Assembly: GCA_003453555.1 (NCBI GenBank)
Contig: DMLA01000204.1
Span: 795 to 18,695 of the forward strand
Source: Chloroflexota bacterium
GTDB lineage: Bacteria > Chloroflexota > Anaerolineae > UBA7937
Reading direction: 5' to 3'
Length of the DNA: 17,901 bases
The translations under genes and the position numbers were made by a program. The notes beneath the pieces are model-generated. The model worked only from the letters and a program-made list of their open reading frames with translations. It was not told where the DNA came from and ran no database searches. The first letter of the stretch is position 1. Each line of letters begins with the position of its first letter. Shown here piece after piece: positions 6,911-13,311 of the stretch.

Positions 6911-6976
6911 ATGAAGTACTCCATCAGCAACTGGATCTACGGTGATGAGCCCCTGCGGAAGACCTTCGAGCGCCTG
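6911..6976 (+). repeat. 5'-end identical block, copy 2
   Basis: Identical to 6025-6090, with four further identical bases upstream (6907-6910). The rest of the two genes has diverged to about 60% protein identity by eye, so this block stands out sharply and suggests recent local gene conversion. Confidence 0.9.
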
Positions 6977-7777
6977 AAGAGATACGGCTACGATGGGGTA
7001 GAGCTCATGGGCGAGCCCCGCCTTTACCGTGTGGCGGAGATCCGCGGGCTCTGTCGAGAGTTTGGCCTCCAGGTTCTCTCTATCGCCGGCATGTACCCCT
7101 GGCCCACCGAGGAGAGGGACTTGGCCAACCCCGATCCCGAGGTAAGGGAGAGGGCTGTGAAATATCTGCGGGAGTGTGTAGACTTCGCTCTAGATGTAGG
7201 CGCGCCGCTGATCATCGTCGTCCCCTCCGCGGTGGCCAAGACCAGCCCGGTGGGCCGCTTCGAAAGCGAGGAAGAGTGGGTAGCCGCAGCGGAGAGGGAA
7301 TGGAACTACGCCCTAGAATCGGTAAGCACTGCCGCTGCCTACGCTGAGCAGGAGGGCGTCCTCTTGGCTGTGGAGCCCATCAACCGCTATGAGACCTTTC
7401 TGATTAACAACGTGGATCAGGGGCTCCGTTTCGTCTCAGAGGTCGGATCAAGGGCGGTAAAACTCCACCTCGATACCTTCCACATGAATATCGAGGAGAG
7501 AGACCCCGCCGAGGCCATACACAAGGCCGGAGAACTCTTGGTCAATGTACATATCGCCGATAGCAACCGGCAGGCGGTGGGCTACGGCCATACCGACTTT
7601 GAGGCCATAATGAGGGCCCTAAAGGATATCGATTACCAAGGAGCCTTGGCTTTGGAGCCCTTGCCTCCCGTGCCGGATCCTTACATCGCAGCGAGGCTAA
7701 TGCGCTATCAGCACCTTAGGGATCTCTATGCGGAAGAGTGTATCGCCCGCCTTCGCCAGTACGAGAAAGAGATCTGA
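6911..7777 (+). CDS. Ketose 3-epimerase-like sugar isomerase/epimerase, copy 2
   Basis: A 288-residue paralog of the gene directly upstream. It keeps the same active-site set shifted by one residue because of an extra Glu in PTEERDLANP: Glu155, Glu161, Asp188, His191, His214, Arg220 and Glu249. The start is ATG 6911, with AGGAGG at 6898-6903 spaced by 7. A longer open frame from ATG 6800 would overlap the upstream gene by about 90 bases, adds a non-homologous extension and has no support. Differences cluster around residues 60-70 (LGWAIWPLE versus AGMYPWPTEE) and 108-120, loops expected near the mouth of the barrel. The two copies may therefore differ in substrate or work in sequence (inference). 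About 97 bases without a recognisable gene follow the stop. Confidence 0.88.
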   Translation: MKYSISNWIYGDEPLRKTFERLKRYGYDGVELMGEPRLYRVAEIRGLCREFGLQVLSIAGMYPWPTEERDLANPDPEVRERAVKYLRECVDFALDVGAPLIIVVPSAVAKTSPVGRFESEEEWVAAAEREWNYALESVSTAAAYAEQEGVLLAVEPINRYETFLINNVDQGLRFVSEVGSRAVKLHLDTFHMNIEERDPAEAIHKAGELLVNVHIADSNRQAVGYGHTDFEAIMRALKDIDYQGALALEPLPPVPDPYIAARLMRYQHLRDLYAEECIARLRQYEKEI

Positions 7778-7861
7778 GCGCATTAGCCTGCTCTGGTGTT
7801 TATTGGCCAAGATCTAGTCATTTGCCATTTAGCGCAAAGGGGTGAAGACTTAGCAATAAAT

Positions 7862-7866
7862 GGAGG
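7862..7866 (+). promoter_or_regulatory. Ribosome-binding site that decides the small lipoprotein start
   Basis: GGAGG sits 8 bases before ATG 7875. An upstream in-frame ATG at 7860 has no such site and would lengthen the signal peptide by five non-basic residues (MEVDG), so 7875 is preferred. Confidence 0.6.
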
Positions 7867-7874
7867 TTGACGGA

Positions 7875-8300
7875 ATGAAGAGATTCCTGGTGCTTATCCT
7901 GCTTTCGGTGCTTCTCTTATCGGCCTGTGCACCGAAAGGTACCTTTCAGCAAGTATGGCCAACGCCACGCGCAACTTTCACGCCCGAATCGGGTGTGAGC
8001 GGCCCGCCCACGCCAACACGCCTCTTCGAGTGCATTGCCTGGCGCTGGGCGCCAGATTATTTAGGCCAATCCCAATGTGTCGAGGGGGGCGTCCTCCGTG
8101 TTGATAAGTCGGAGGAAGCTTTCCTCGTGATTTTCAGTGCAGAACCAGATTCGTTTTATGGCGTTTCGTTCGACCTCGATTTATCCGACTTGGCCGGCAA
8201 GTGTGTGCGGATTGTAGGGACAATTGAGACCCATAAAGGCCGACCAGCGATCATCATCAAGAGTCGTGATCAGATATTGCCTTGCTTGGGGAAGAAATAG
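7875..8300 (+). CDS. Small lipoprotein with OB-fold-like domain
   Basis: A 141-residue exported lipoprotein of unknown role. MKRF plus a leucine-rich core leads to LLSAC, with lipid-attached Cys18. A Thr/Pro linker to about residue 45 follows. The mature domain runs from about CIAWRWAPDYLGQSQCVEGGV to the end. YLGQSQCVEG, then AGKCVRIVGTIETHKGRPAIIIKS and a closing DQI resemble the OB-fold module seen at the ends of many secreted Chloroflexota proteins, where the last strands read as a GK-VRV-G-I-YRG-P-I pattern. No catalytic residues are apparent. GC is lower and third positions less biased than in the sugar genes on both sides. It and the membrane protein downstream seem to form an insert in the catabolic cluster. 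Ligand or nucleic-acid binding has not been shown for such lipoproteins. Confidence 0.75.
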   Translation: MKRFLVLILLSVLLLSACAPKGTFQQVWPTPRATFTPESGVSGPPTPTRLFECIAWRWAPDYLGQSQCVEGGVLRVDKSEEAFLVIFSAEPDSFYGVSFDLDLSDLAGKCVRIVGTIETHKGRPAIIIKSRDQILPCLGKK

Positions 8301-8344
8301 CAGTCGGGCCCTGATAGATCCTGGGAACTTGAGCAATTAAACCC

Positions 8345-9139
8345 GTGTTGGAAACCACACCGCGAATTAAGAGGTACTTGCCTTACGCGATAGGTATTAT
8401 GATGGCCTACACGTTGAGGCTACCTGTCGAGGTTTTAGGGAGATGCTTTCATGAACTCGGCCATGGGCTTTATCAGTGGGTTGGTACGGGTTTTAGCGAA
8501 TTCCCCAGAATAGTTTTTCTCAATAAATACATGGCGGCCTACTCCCCTTGGCTTGGAAAGAAGGTCTTATTGTACGGGAAAAATCTGTATAGGGCATTAT
8601 TAGGCTCATACATCGATCCGATCGTGGGGTCGGCTGCTCCCCCCTCGGAAGGATACTGGACGTTCCTACATGACCATCCCCTACAGTATGCGAGCTATTC
8701 AGCTGCAGGCCCATTGTTTGGGGTTGTCTGTTCTATAACGATAACGCTCGTAGGCATAAAGATGATGAAGAATGGAAATCCCATCTACAAATCACTTGGC
8801 GCGATGTTAGCTATGACAGGTGTTTTCACCTATATCCCAGAAGCGGCTTGGGCAATTCGTATGGGACAAGACTATTGGATCATGGATTTTTGTGCTAACC
8901 CAATGGACGATGTCGTTAAAGCGTTTGTAGTTTTGTTTCCACCCGGGCTTGTTCTTGGAAAGACAGGATATGAATCACTAAAGCGGGCATCCAGACCCTC
9001 AAAATGGCATGTGGTTCTTCACCTATGCGCTTCAACCATCGGTGGGTTCCTGGGTCTGTCGATCATCCGAGACTGGCCTACAACGTCTCATAGCGGAGTG
9101 CGAGCTCTGGACGCCTTTCTGGTTTCTGAGAGGAGCTGA
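8345..9139 (+). CDS. Integral membrane protein with HELGH motif, possible M50-like metallopeptidase
   Basis: A 264-residue membrane protein, not confidently assigned. Residues about 12-32 are hydrophobic and run into HELGHG (His36, Glu37, His40), the HExxH zinc site; in site-2-protease-like M50 enzymes this lies at a membrane helix. AAGPLFG (120-126) resembles the AGPL element that follows in that family, and acidic residues in DFCANPMDD (181-189) could supply the third zinc ligand. Further hydrophobic segments are near 116-138, 150-170, 190-205 and 225-245. The start is a GTG at 8345 with only a weak ribosome site; ATG 8399 would give a protein shorter by 18 residues. Low GC, like the lipoprotein upstream. 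Its stop lies 3 bases before the next gene, so that gene's ribosome site is inside it. Substrate unknown; membrane-protein or lipoprotein cleavage is only a guess. Confidence 0.65.
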   Translation: MLETTPRIKRYLPYAIGIMMAYTLRLPVEVLGRCFHELGHGLYQWVGTGFSEFPRIVFLNKYMAAYSPWLGKKVLLYGKNLYRALLGSYIDPIVGSAAPPSEGYWTFLHDHPLQYASYSAAGPLFGVVCSITITLVGIKMMKNGNPIYKSLGAMLAMTGVFTYIPEAAWAIRMGQDYWIMDFCANPMDDVVKAFVVLFPPGLVLGKTGYESLKRASRPSKWHVVLHLCASTIGGFLGLSIIRDWPTTSHSGVRALDAFLVSERS

Positions 9140-9142
9140 ACA

Positions 9143-10165
9143 TTGAACCCTGTGAGGGTGTGCGTCGTCGGCATTGGGCGAGCCGGCATGGTGCACGCCA
9201 CGAACTTTAAGAACAACGTACCAGGAGCCTCCCTGGCCGCCGTCGTGGACGCCGATCTGGAATTGGCTGAGGAGAGGGCGAAGGATCTGGGTGTTGACCT
9301 TTTCTTCTCCGACATCTTTCAGGCCTTGGACAGGGCGGAGATCGATGCTATCTGCATCACCACGCCCACCTTCACCCACGCTGAGATCGCCATCGCTGCA
9401 GCCAAGGCGGAGGTCCACATCTTCTGTGAGAAACCCATGGCCCTCACCGTGAAGGAGGCGGAGGAGATGATCCAGGCCGCTCGAAAGGCGGGGGTAATAC
9501 TGCAGATGGGCTTCATGCGCCGCTTCGACCCTGCTTTTCGCGTTGCCAGGGAACGGATCGAGGGCGGAGAGATCGGAAGCCCTATGCTGGTCCGTTCTCT
9601 CACTCGCGGGCCGGGACTGCCGCCACGGTGGGCTTGCGACCTACGCACCAGCAACGGCATGTTAGCCGAGGTGAACAGCCACGATTTCGATACCATCCGC
9701 TGGCTGGTGGGAAGCGAGTTCGAGAGGATCTACGCGGAGGCCAACACCCTCAAGTGCTTCGACCTCAAGGAAGAATTCCCTGATTTCTACGACAACGCCA
9801 TAGTCTCCCTCCGCTTGAAGAACGGAACCCTAGGAATGATAGAAGGCAGCTGTCCTGTGGACTATGGTTACGATGCCCGGGCGGAGGTCTTGGGGAGCGA
9901 GGGAGTGATCCTCATCGGCGAACTACAGGACACGGCCGTGGTAAGTTGCACGAAAAGCACTGGCCTTGTGGCCTCCAACTTCCCCGGATGGCGAGAGCGG
10001 TTCCGAGAGGCGTATATAGCCGAGGCTCGCCACTTTGTGGAATGCATCATAGAGGGAAAAGAGCCAAAGGTGACCGGCGAGGATGGCAAGCGGGCTTTAG
10101 AAGGGGTGCTGGCTGCCAATAAGTCGATCCAAAGTGGGGTTCCCGTTTCCTTGGGAGGCAGTTGA
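9143..10165 (+). CDS. Gfo/Idh/MocA-family NAD(P)-dependent oxidoreductase
   Basis: A 340-residue cytoplasmic sugar or cyclitol oxidoreductase. The N-terminal Rossmann fold has GIGRAG (10-15) and an acidic Asp36 after the second strand, favouring NAD. EKP at 96-98 gives the family lysine Lys97. The C-terminal alpha/beta domain holds the catalytic His180 in NSHDFDTIRW. The partner acid, usually Asp four residues before the histidine, is Glu176 here. Relatives include myo-inositol 2-dehydrogenase, glucose-fructose oxidoreductase and 1,5-anhydro-sugar reductases. The start is TTG 9143, supported by AGGAG at 9131-9135; GTG 9152 is a possible alternative. Its stop overlaps the next start (TGATG), so it is translationally coupled to the zinc dehydrogenase. 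Combined with the epimerase-like genes it could oxidise an inositol or a C2/C3 hydroxyl of a sugar; this is inference. Confidence 0.88.
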   Translation: MNPVRVCVVGIGRAGMVHATNFKNNVPGASLAAVVDADLELAEERAKDLGVDLFFSDIFQALDRAEIDAICITTPTFTHAEIAIAAAKAEVHIFCEKPMALTVKEAEEMIQAARKAGVILQMGFMRRFDPAFRVARERIEGGEIGSPMLVRSLTRGPGLPPRWACDLRTSNGMLAEVNSHDFDTIRWLVGSEFERIYAEANTLKCFDLKEEFPDFYDNAIVSLRLKNGTLGMIEGSCPVDYGYDARAEVLGSEGVILIGELQDTAVVSCTKSTGLVASNFPGWRERFREAYIAEARHFVECIIEGKEPKVTGEDGKRALEGVLAANKSIQSGVPVSLGGS

Positions 10166-11208
10166 TGTTAGCGGCGGTCTATCATAGTCCCGGGGATATA
10201 CGGGTCGAGGAGGTGGAGAGGCCCTCCATAGGAGAGGAGGAGGCTCTCTTGCGGGTGAGGGCAGCGAGCATCTGTGGTACCGACCTCAGGATCTACTCCT
10301 CTGGTCATTTCAAGATACCCCCAGGCACCTCCCGCATCCTAGGACACGAATTCGCCGGAGAGGTGGCAGAGGTGGGGTCGATGGTGAAATCCCTCACCTC
10401 AGGGATGAGGATCGCCATTGCCCCCAACATAGGCTGCGGGGTCTGTGAACAATGCATTCAAGGGCATAACCACCTCTGCTCTACATATGAAGCCTTCGGC
10501 ATCAGCCTGGATGGGGCCTTCAGCGAATATATGCTCATCCCCAAAGAGGCGATTCAGCAGGGAAATATCGTGCCCCTTCCCGAAGGCGTCTCCTTCGAGG
10601 AGGCGGCTCTCAATGAGCCTTTCTCCTGTTGCTACAACGGCTCGCGCACCTGCCGAATCGAGCCTGGCGATTCGGTACTCATCGTGGGAGCAGGTCCCAT
10701 CGGCATCATGCATCTATTCCTGGCCTCCTTGAGTGGAGCATCAAAGGTTCTCGTCAGTGAGATGATCGAAGAGCGCCTCACTGAAGCCTTAGAGTTCGGA
10801 GCCGATTTGGCTATCAACCCGGCAAAAGAGGACCTTCCTGCTGCCATTGGAGAAGCCACCGATGGTCGGGGGGTCGATGTCATCATCGTGGCTGCTCCCT
10901 CGCCTGCGGCCCAGGAGCAGGCCTTGGAGTTGGCGGCACCCCAAGGTCGGATCAACTTCTTCGGTGGTCTCCCCCAAGGACGCGAATTCATAAACTTCAA
11001 CTCCAATAGAGTCCATTATAAGCAACTGGTGGTCACGGGGACCACCGGTTCCAGCAACTATCAGTACAGAAAAAGCATGGGGATCATAGCCTCGGGAAGG
11101 GTCGATCTCTCCCCTCTCATCAGTGCGCGCTTCCCCCTCTCTAAAGTGGAAGAGGCCTTCACCTTGGCTGCCTCTAAGAAGGCGATGAAGGTGTTGATAA
11201 CCCCGTAA
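10165..11208 (+). CDS. Zinc-dependent alcohol/polyol dehydrogenase (MDR family, sorbitol/threonine dehydrogenase-like)
   Basis: A 347-residue medium-chain dehydrogenase. The N-terminal catalytic domain has zinc ligands Cys37 (ICGTD) and His61-Glu62 (GHEFAGEV). The structural zinc lobe has Cys91, Cys94, Cys97 and Cys105. The Rossmann fold carries VGAGPIG (174-180). The length and complete cysteine set match sorbitol (L-iditol), threonine and related NAD-dependent dehydrogenases, which oxidise a secondary hydroxyl to a ketone. ATG 10165 overlaps the previous stop by one base and has GGGAGG (10153-10158) upstream. An in-frame TTG three bases earlier is less likely. In this cluster it most plausibly converts a polyol to a ketose. 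The aldehyde dehydrogenase begins 23 bases downstream. Confidence 0.9.
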   Translation: MLAAVYHSPGDIRVEEVERPSIGEEEALLRVRAASICGTDLRIYSSGHFKIPPGTSRILGHEFAGEVAEVGSMVKSLTSGMRIAIAPNIGCGVCEQCIQGHNHLCSTYEAFGISLDGAFSEYMLIPKEAIQQGNIVPLPEGVSFEEAALNEPFSCCYNGSRTCRIEPGDSVLIVGAGPIGIMHLFLASLSGASKVLVSEMIEERLTEALEFGADLAINPAKEDLPAAIGEATDGRGVDVIIVAAPSPAAQEQALELAAPQGRINFFGGLPQGREFINFNSNRVHYKQLVVTGTTGSSNYQYRKSMGIIASGRVDLSPLISARFPLSKVEEAFTLAASKKAMKVLITP

Positions 11209-11231
11209 GGCGTGTAAAGGAGCATTAAAAG

Positions 11232-12686
11232 ATGGTCGAAGAACCTCGTATGCTAATCGATGGGGAATGGGTAGATGCCCAGGGGGGCGAGACCTTCGAG
11301 GTGATCAACCCCGCCACCTCCGAGGTGATCGCCCATGTTCCCAAGGGGGGGGCCAAGGATGCCCAGAAGGCCTTGGAGGCTGCAGATCGAGCCTTCAAGG
11401 AGTGGGGCATCTTGCCGCCCATCAAGAGGGGCACCATACTGCGTCAGGCCGCTCAGTTGGCCCGGGAGCGGCGAGAAGAGTTAGGGCGGGTCTTAACGAT
11501 GGAACAAGGCAAGCCCTTAAAGGAGGCGATAGGCGAGATCAACGCCTCGGCAGAAGCCTTGGACTATTTTGCCGAGGAGGCACGGAGAATGACCGGGGAG
11601 ACGATCCCTACCGACTCCACCCGGCGAAGAAGCATCGTCATCAAGCAACCGATAGGGGTGGTGGTGGCCATTGGGCCTTGGAACTATCCCGTGCTTCTCC
11701 TCTCTTGGAAGTTAGGACCTGCCCTCATCGCTGGTTGCACCGTAGTGGCCAAGCCCCCCAGTGAGGCGCCGTTGGCCGTCACTCGGTTCATAGCGCTTCT
11801 TCAGGAAGCGGGAGCCCCGCCAGGAGTGGTGAACATCGTTACCGGGCCCGGCAGCGAGGTGGGAAGGGCGCTAATAGAGAACCCCTTATGTCGAAAGGTA
11901 GCCCTCACCGGTCAAACGGAGACCGGCAAGGAGATTATGCGCCTCGCCGCCAAAGATCTCAAGCATCTCTCCCTAGAACTGGGTGGCCATTGCCCCCTCA
12001 TCGTCTGCGAGGATGCTGACCTCGATGCTGCGGTGAAGGGTGGCGTCTATCGCTCCTTCCGCAACATGGGGCAGATATGCAACGCCATCAACCGAATCTA
12101 TGTCCACGAGTCGATCTTCCAACCCTTTGTGGACAAGTTTGTGAAGAGTACGGTGACCCTCGAGATCGGCAATGGCCTGGAGAACCCCGATGTGGACCTG
12201 GGGCCCATGACGACCGAGGCAGGGCGTCAGAAGGTGAGGGAGCATATCCAGGATGCCGTGAGCAAGGGGGCAAAGATACTCTGCGGTGGCCGGGAGCCAC
12301 CTGGGGAGGAATATGCCAAAGGCTTCTTCTTCGAGCCCACCGTCTTGGTAGATGTGAACCACGATATGAAGGTGATGAGGGAGGAAACCTTCGGTCCTGT
12401 AGCCCCCATCATGGCTGTGGCGAGCCTCGAGGAGGCGATAGAGTACGCCAATGACAGTCCGTATGGGCTAGTAGCCTATGTCTATACCAGAGACCTGGCT
12501 AAGGCCATCACGGCGGCGGAGCGCCTCGAATATGGCACTGTGGGGATCAACAATGTATCCGGCGGCGAAGTGGCTTTCCCTTACGGGGGCTGGAAGCAGA
12601 GCGGCATCGGGGTCGAGAACTCCAGTCACGCTGTAGAAGAGTATCTACAGATGAAGCACATCCGCATCGATATCGGCAAGGGATAA
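11232..12686 (+). CDS. NAD(P)-dependent aldehyde dehydrogenase
   Basis: A 484-residue member of the ALDH superfamily, oxidising an aldehyde to its carboxylic acid in the cytoplasm. Visible landmarks are Asn151 in GPWNYP, cofactor-binding Lys174 (VVAKPPSEAP), the general base Glu249 in LELGG, and catalytic Cys283 in NMGQICNAINRIYV. EETFGPVAPI and GGWKQSGIG mark the usual C-terminal end. The overall look is that of the succinate-semialdehyde/glycolaldehyde/lactaldehyde group. LELGGHCP instead of the commoner LELGGKSP is a mild deviation. AAGGAG (11217-11222) precedes ATG 11232 by 9 bases. Beside polyol dehydrogenases it could oxidise an aldose, a sugar-derived semialdehyde or glycolaldehyde from later cleavage. 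The actual substrate is not determinable. Confidence 0.93.
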   Translation: MVEEPRMLIDGEWVDAQGGETFEVINPATSEVIAHVPKGGAKDAQKALEAADRAFKEWGILPPIKRGTILRQAAQLARERREELGRVLTMEQGKPLKEAIGEINASAEALDYFAEEARRMTGETIPTDSTRRRSIVIKQPIGVVVAIGPWNYPVLLLSWKLGPALIAGCTVVAKPPSEAPLAVTRFIALLQEAGAPPGVVNIVTGPGSEVGRALIENPLCRKVALTGQTETGKEIMRLAAKDLKHLSLELGGHCPLIVCEDADLDAAVKGGVYRSFRNMGQICNAINRIYVHESIFQPFVDKFVKSTVTLEIGNGLENPDVDLGPMTTEAGRQKVREHIQDAVSKGAKILCGGREPPGEEYAKGFFFEPTVLVDVNHDMKVMREETFGPVAPIMAVASLEEAIEYANDSPYGLVAYVYTRDLAKAITAAERLEYGTVGINNVSGGEVAFPYGGWKQSGIGVENSSHAVEEYLQMKHIRIDIGKG

Positions 12687-12713
12687 GCGACTATCTCAGG
12701 CGCTCCTTTGTCT

Positions 12714-12718
12714 GGAGG
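12714..12718 (+). promoter_or_regulatory. Ribosome-binding site indicating a GTG start for the cupin isomerase
   Basis: GGAGG is 7 bases before GTG 12726, but 19 before the in-frame ATG 12738, which has no good site of its own. The upstream TTG at 12708 precedes the site. Confidence 0.6.
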
Positions 12719-12725
12719 TGGTTTT

Positions 12726-13307
12726 GTGGTAGGTCTAATGGCTCCCTTCACCATAGAACTGGATTTCAAGCGCGGGGTGTTGCATCCTTGTAATAATATC
12801 ATACAGCGGCATCTCAGCGATATGCGGGGGACGTACCTAGATGAGGCGGCCACGGAGGAGGCCATCGAGGGAGGAGACCCCCTATTATACGAGGTATATC
12901 AGTACGACGTGCCCTTTGAAAATGGGCAACTCTTGGTGGTTACAAGCATCATCCAGCCTGGCAAGGTAGGCGACGAATACTACATGACCAAAGGGCACTT
13001 CCATGAGAAGGAAGAGACGGCAGAGGTCTACGTGGGGTTGCGGGGGCGAGGCTATCTGCTCCTGGAGACTAGGGGTGGAGAATTCAAAGCCCTCCCCGTA
13101 GAGCCGGGCACCGTAACCTACATCCCTCCCTACTGGGCGCACCGCATGGTGAACACCGGGCAGGAGGAGTTCATCTTCTTCGGCGTTTACCCTGCCGATG
13201 CAGGCCACAACTACGGCGAGATAGAGGTGCGTGGCTTCTCCAAGGTAGTGGTGGAGAGAGACGGACAGCCGACGCTGGTCCCCAACCCCAAGCGCGAAGA
13301 GAGGTGA
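12726..13307 (+). CDS. pgiA: Cupin-type (archaeal-type) glucose-6-phosphate isomerase
   Basis: A 193-residue single-domain cupin of the metal-dependent GPI family first described in Pyrococcus/Thermococcus, unrelated to the usual large phosphoglucose isomerase. It interconverts fructose-6-phosphate and glucose-6-phosphate. The metal ligands are all present: His91 and His93 (TKGHFHEKEETAE), Glu100 and His139 (YIPPYWAHR). They match the Pyrococcus furiosus positions His88, His90, Glu97 and His136 with a constant shift of three. Family length (about 190) agrees. It sits 4 bases before the FGGY kinase gene, which points to a kinase/isomerase pair: the ketose is phosphorylated, then isomerised. 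It could act on another ketose/aldose phosphate. The GTG start is chosen from GGAGG at 12714. Confidence 0.88.
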   Translation: MVGLMAPFTIELDFKRGVLHPCNNIIQRHLSDMRGTYLDEAATEEAIEGGDPLLYEVYQYDVPFENGQLLVVTSIIQPGKVGDEYYMTKGHFHEKEETAEVYVGLRGRGYLLLETRGGEFKALPVEPGTVTYIPPYWAHRMVNTGQEEFIFFGVYPADAGHNYGEIEVRGFSKVVVERDGQPTLVPNPKREER

Positions 13308-13311
13308 TGAG

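Noticed and set aside
6025..7777. Tandem repeat as a mobile element or assembly duplication
   Set aside because: The two genes are diverged along most of their length, each with an intact frame, and no transposase or terminal repeats are present.
9143..10165. Gfo/Idh/MocA plus epimerase-like genes as a myo-inositol (iol) operon
   Set aside because: No IolB, IolC, IolD or IolJ homolog is present and the kinase is FGGY rather than PfkB type. Kept only as an alternative for substrate class.
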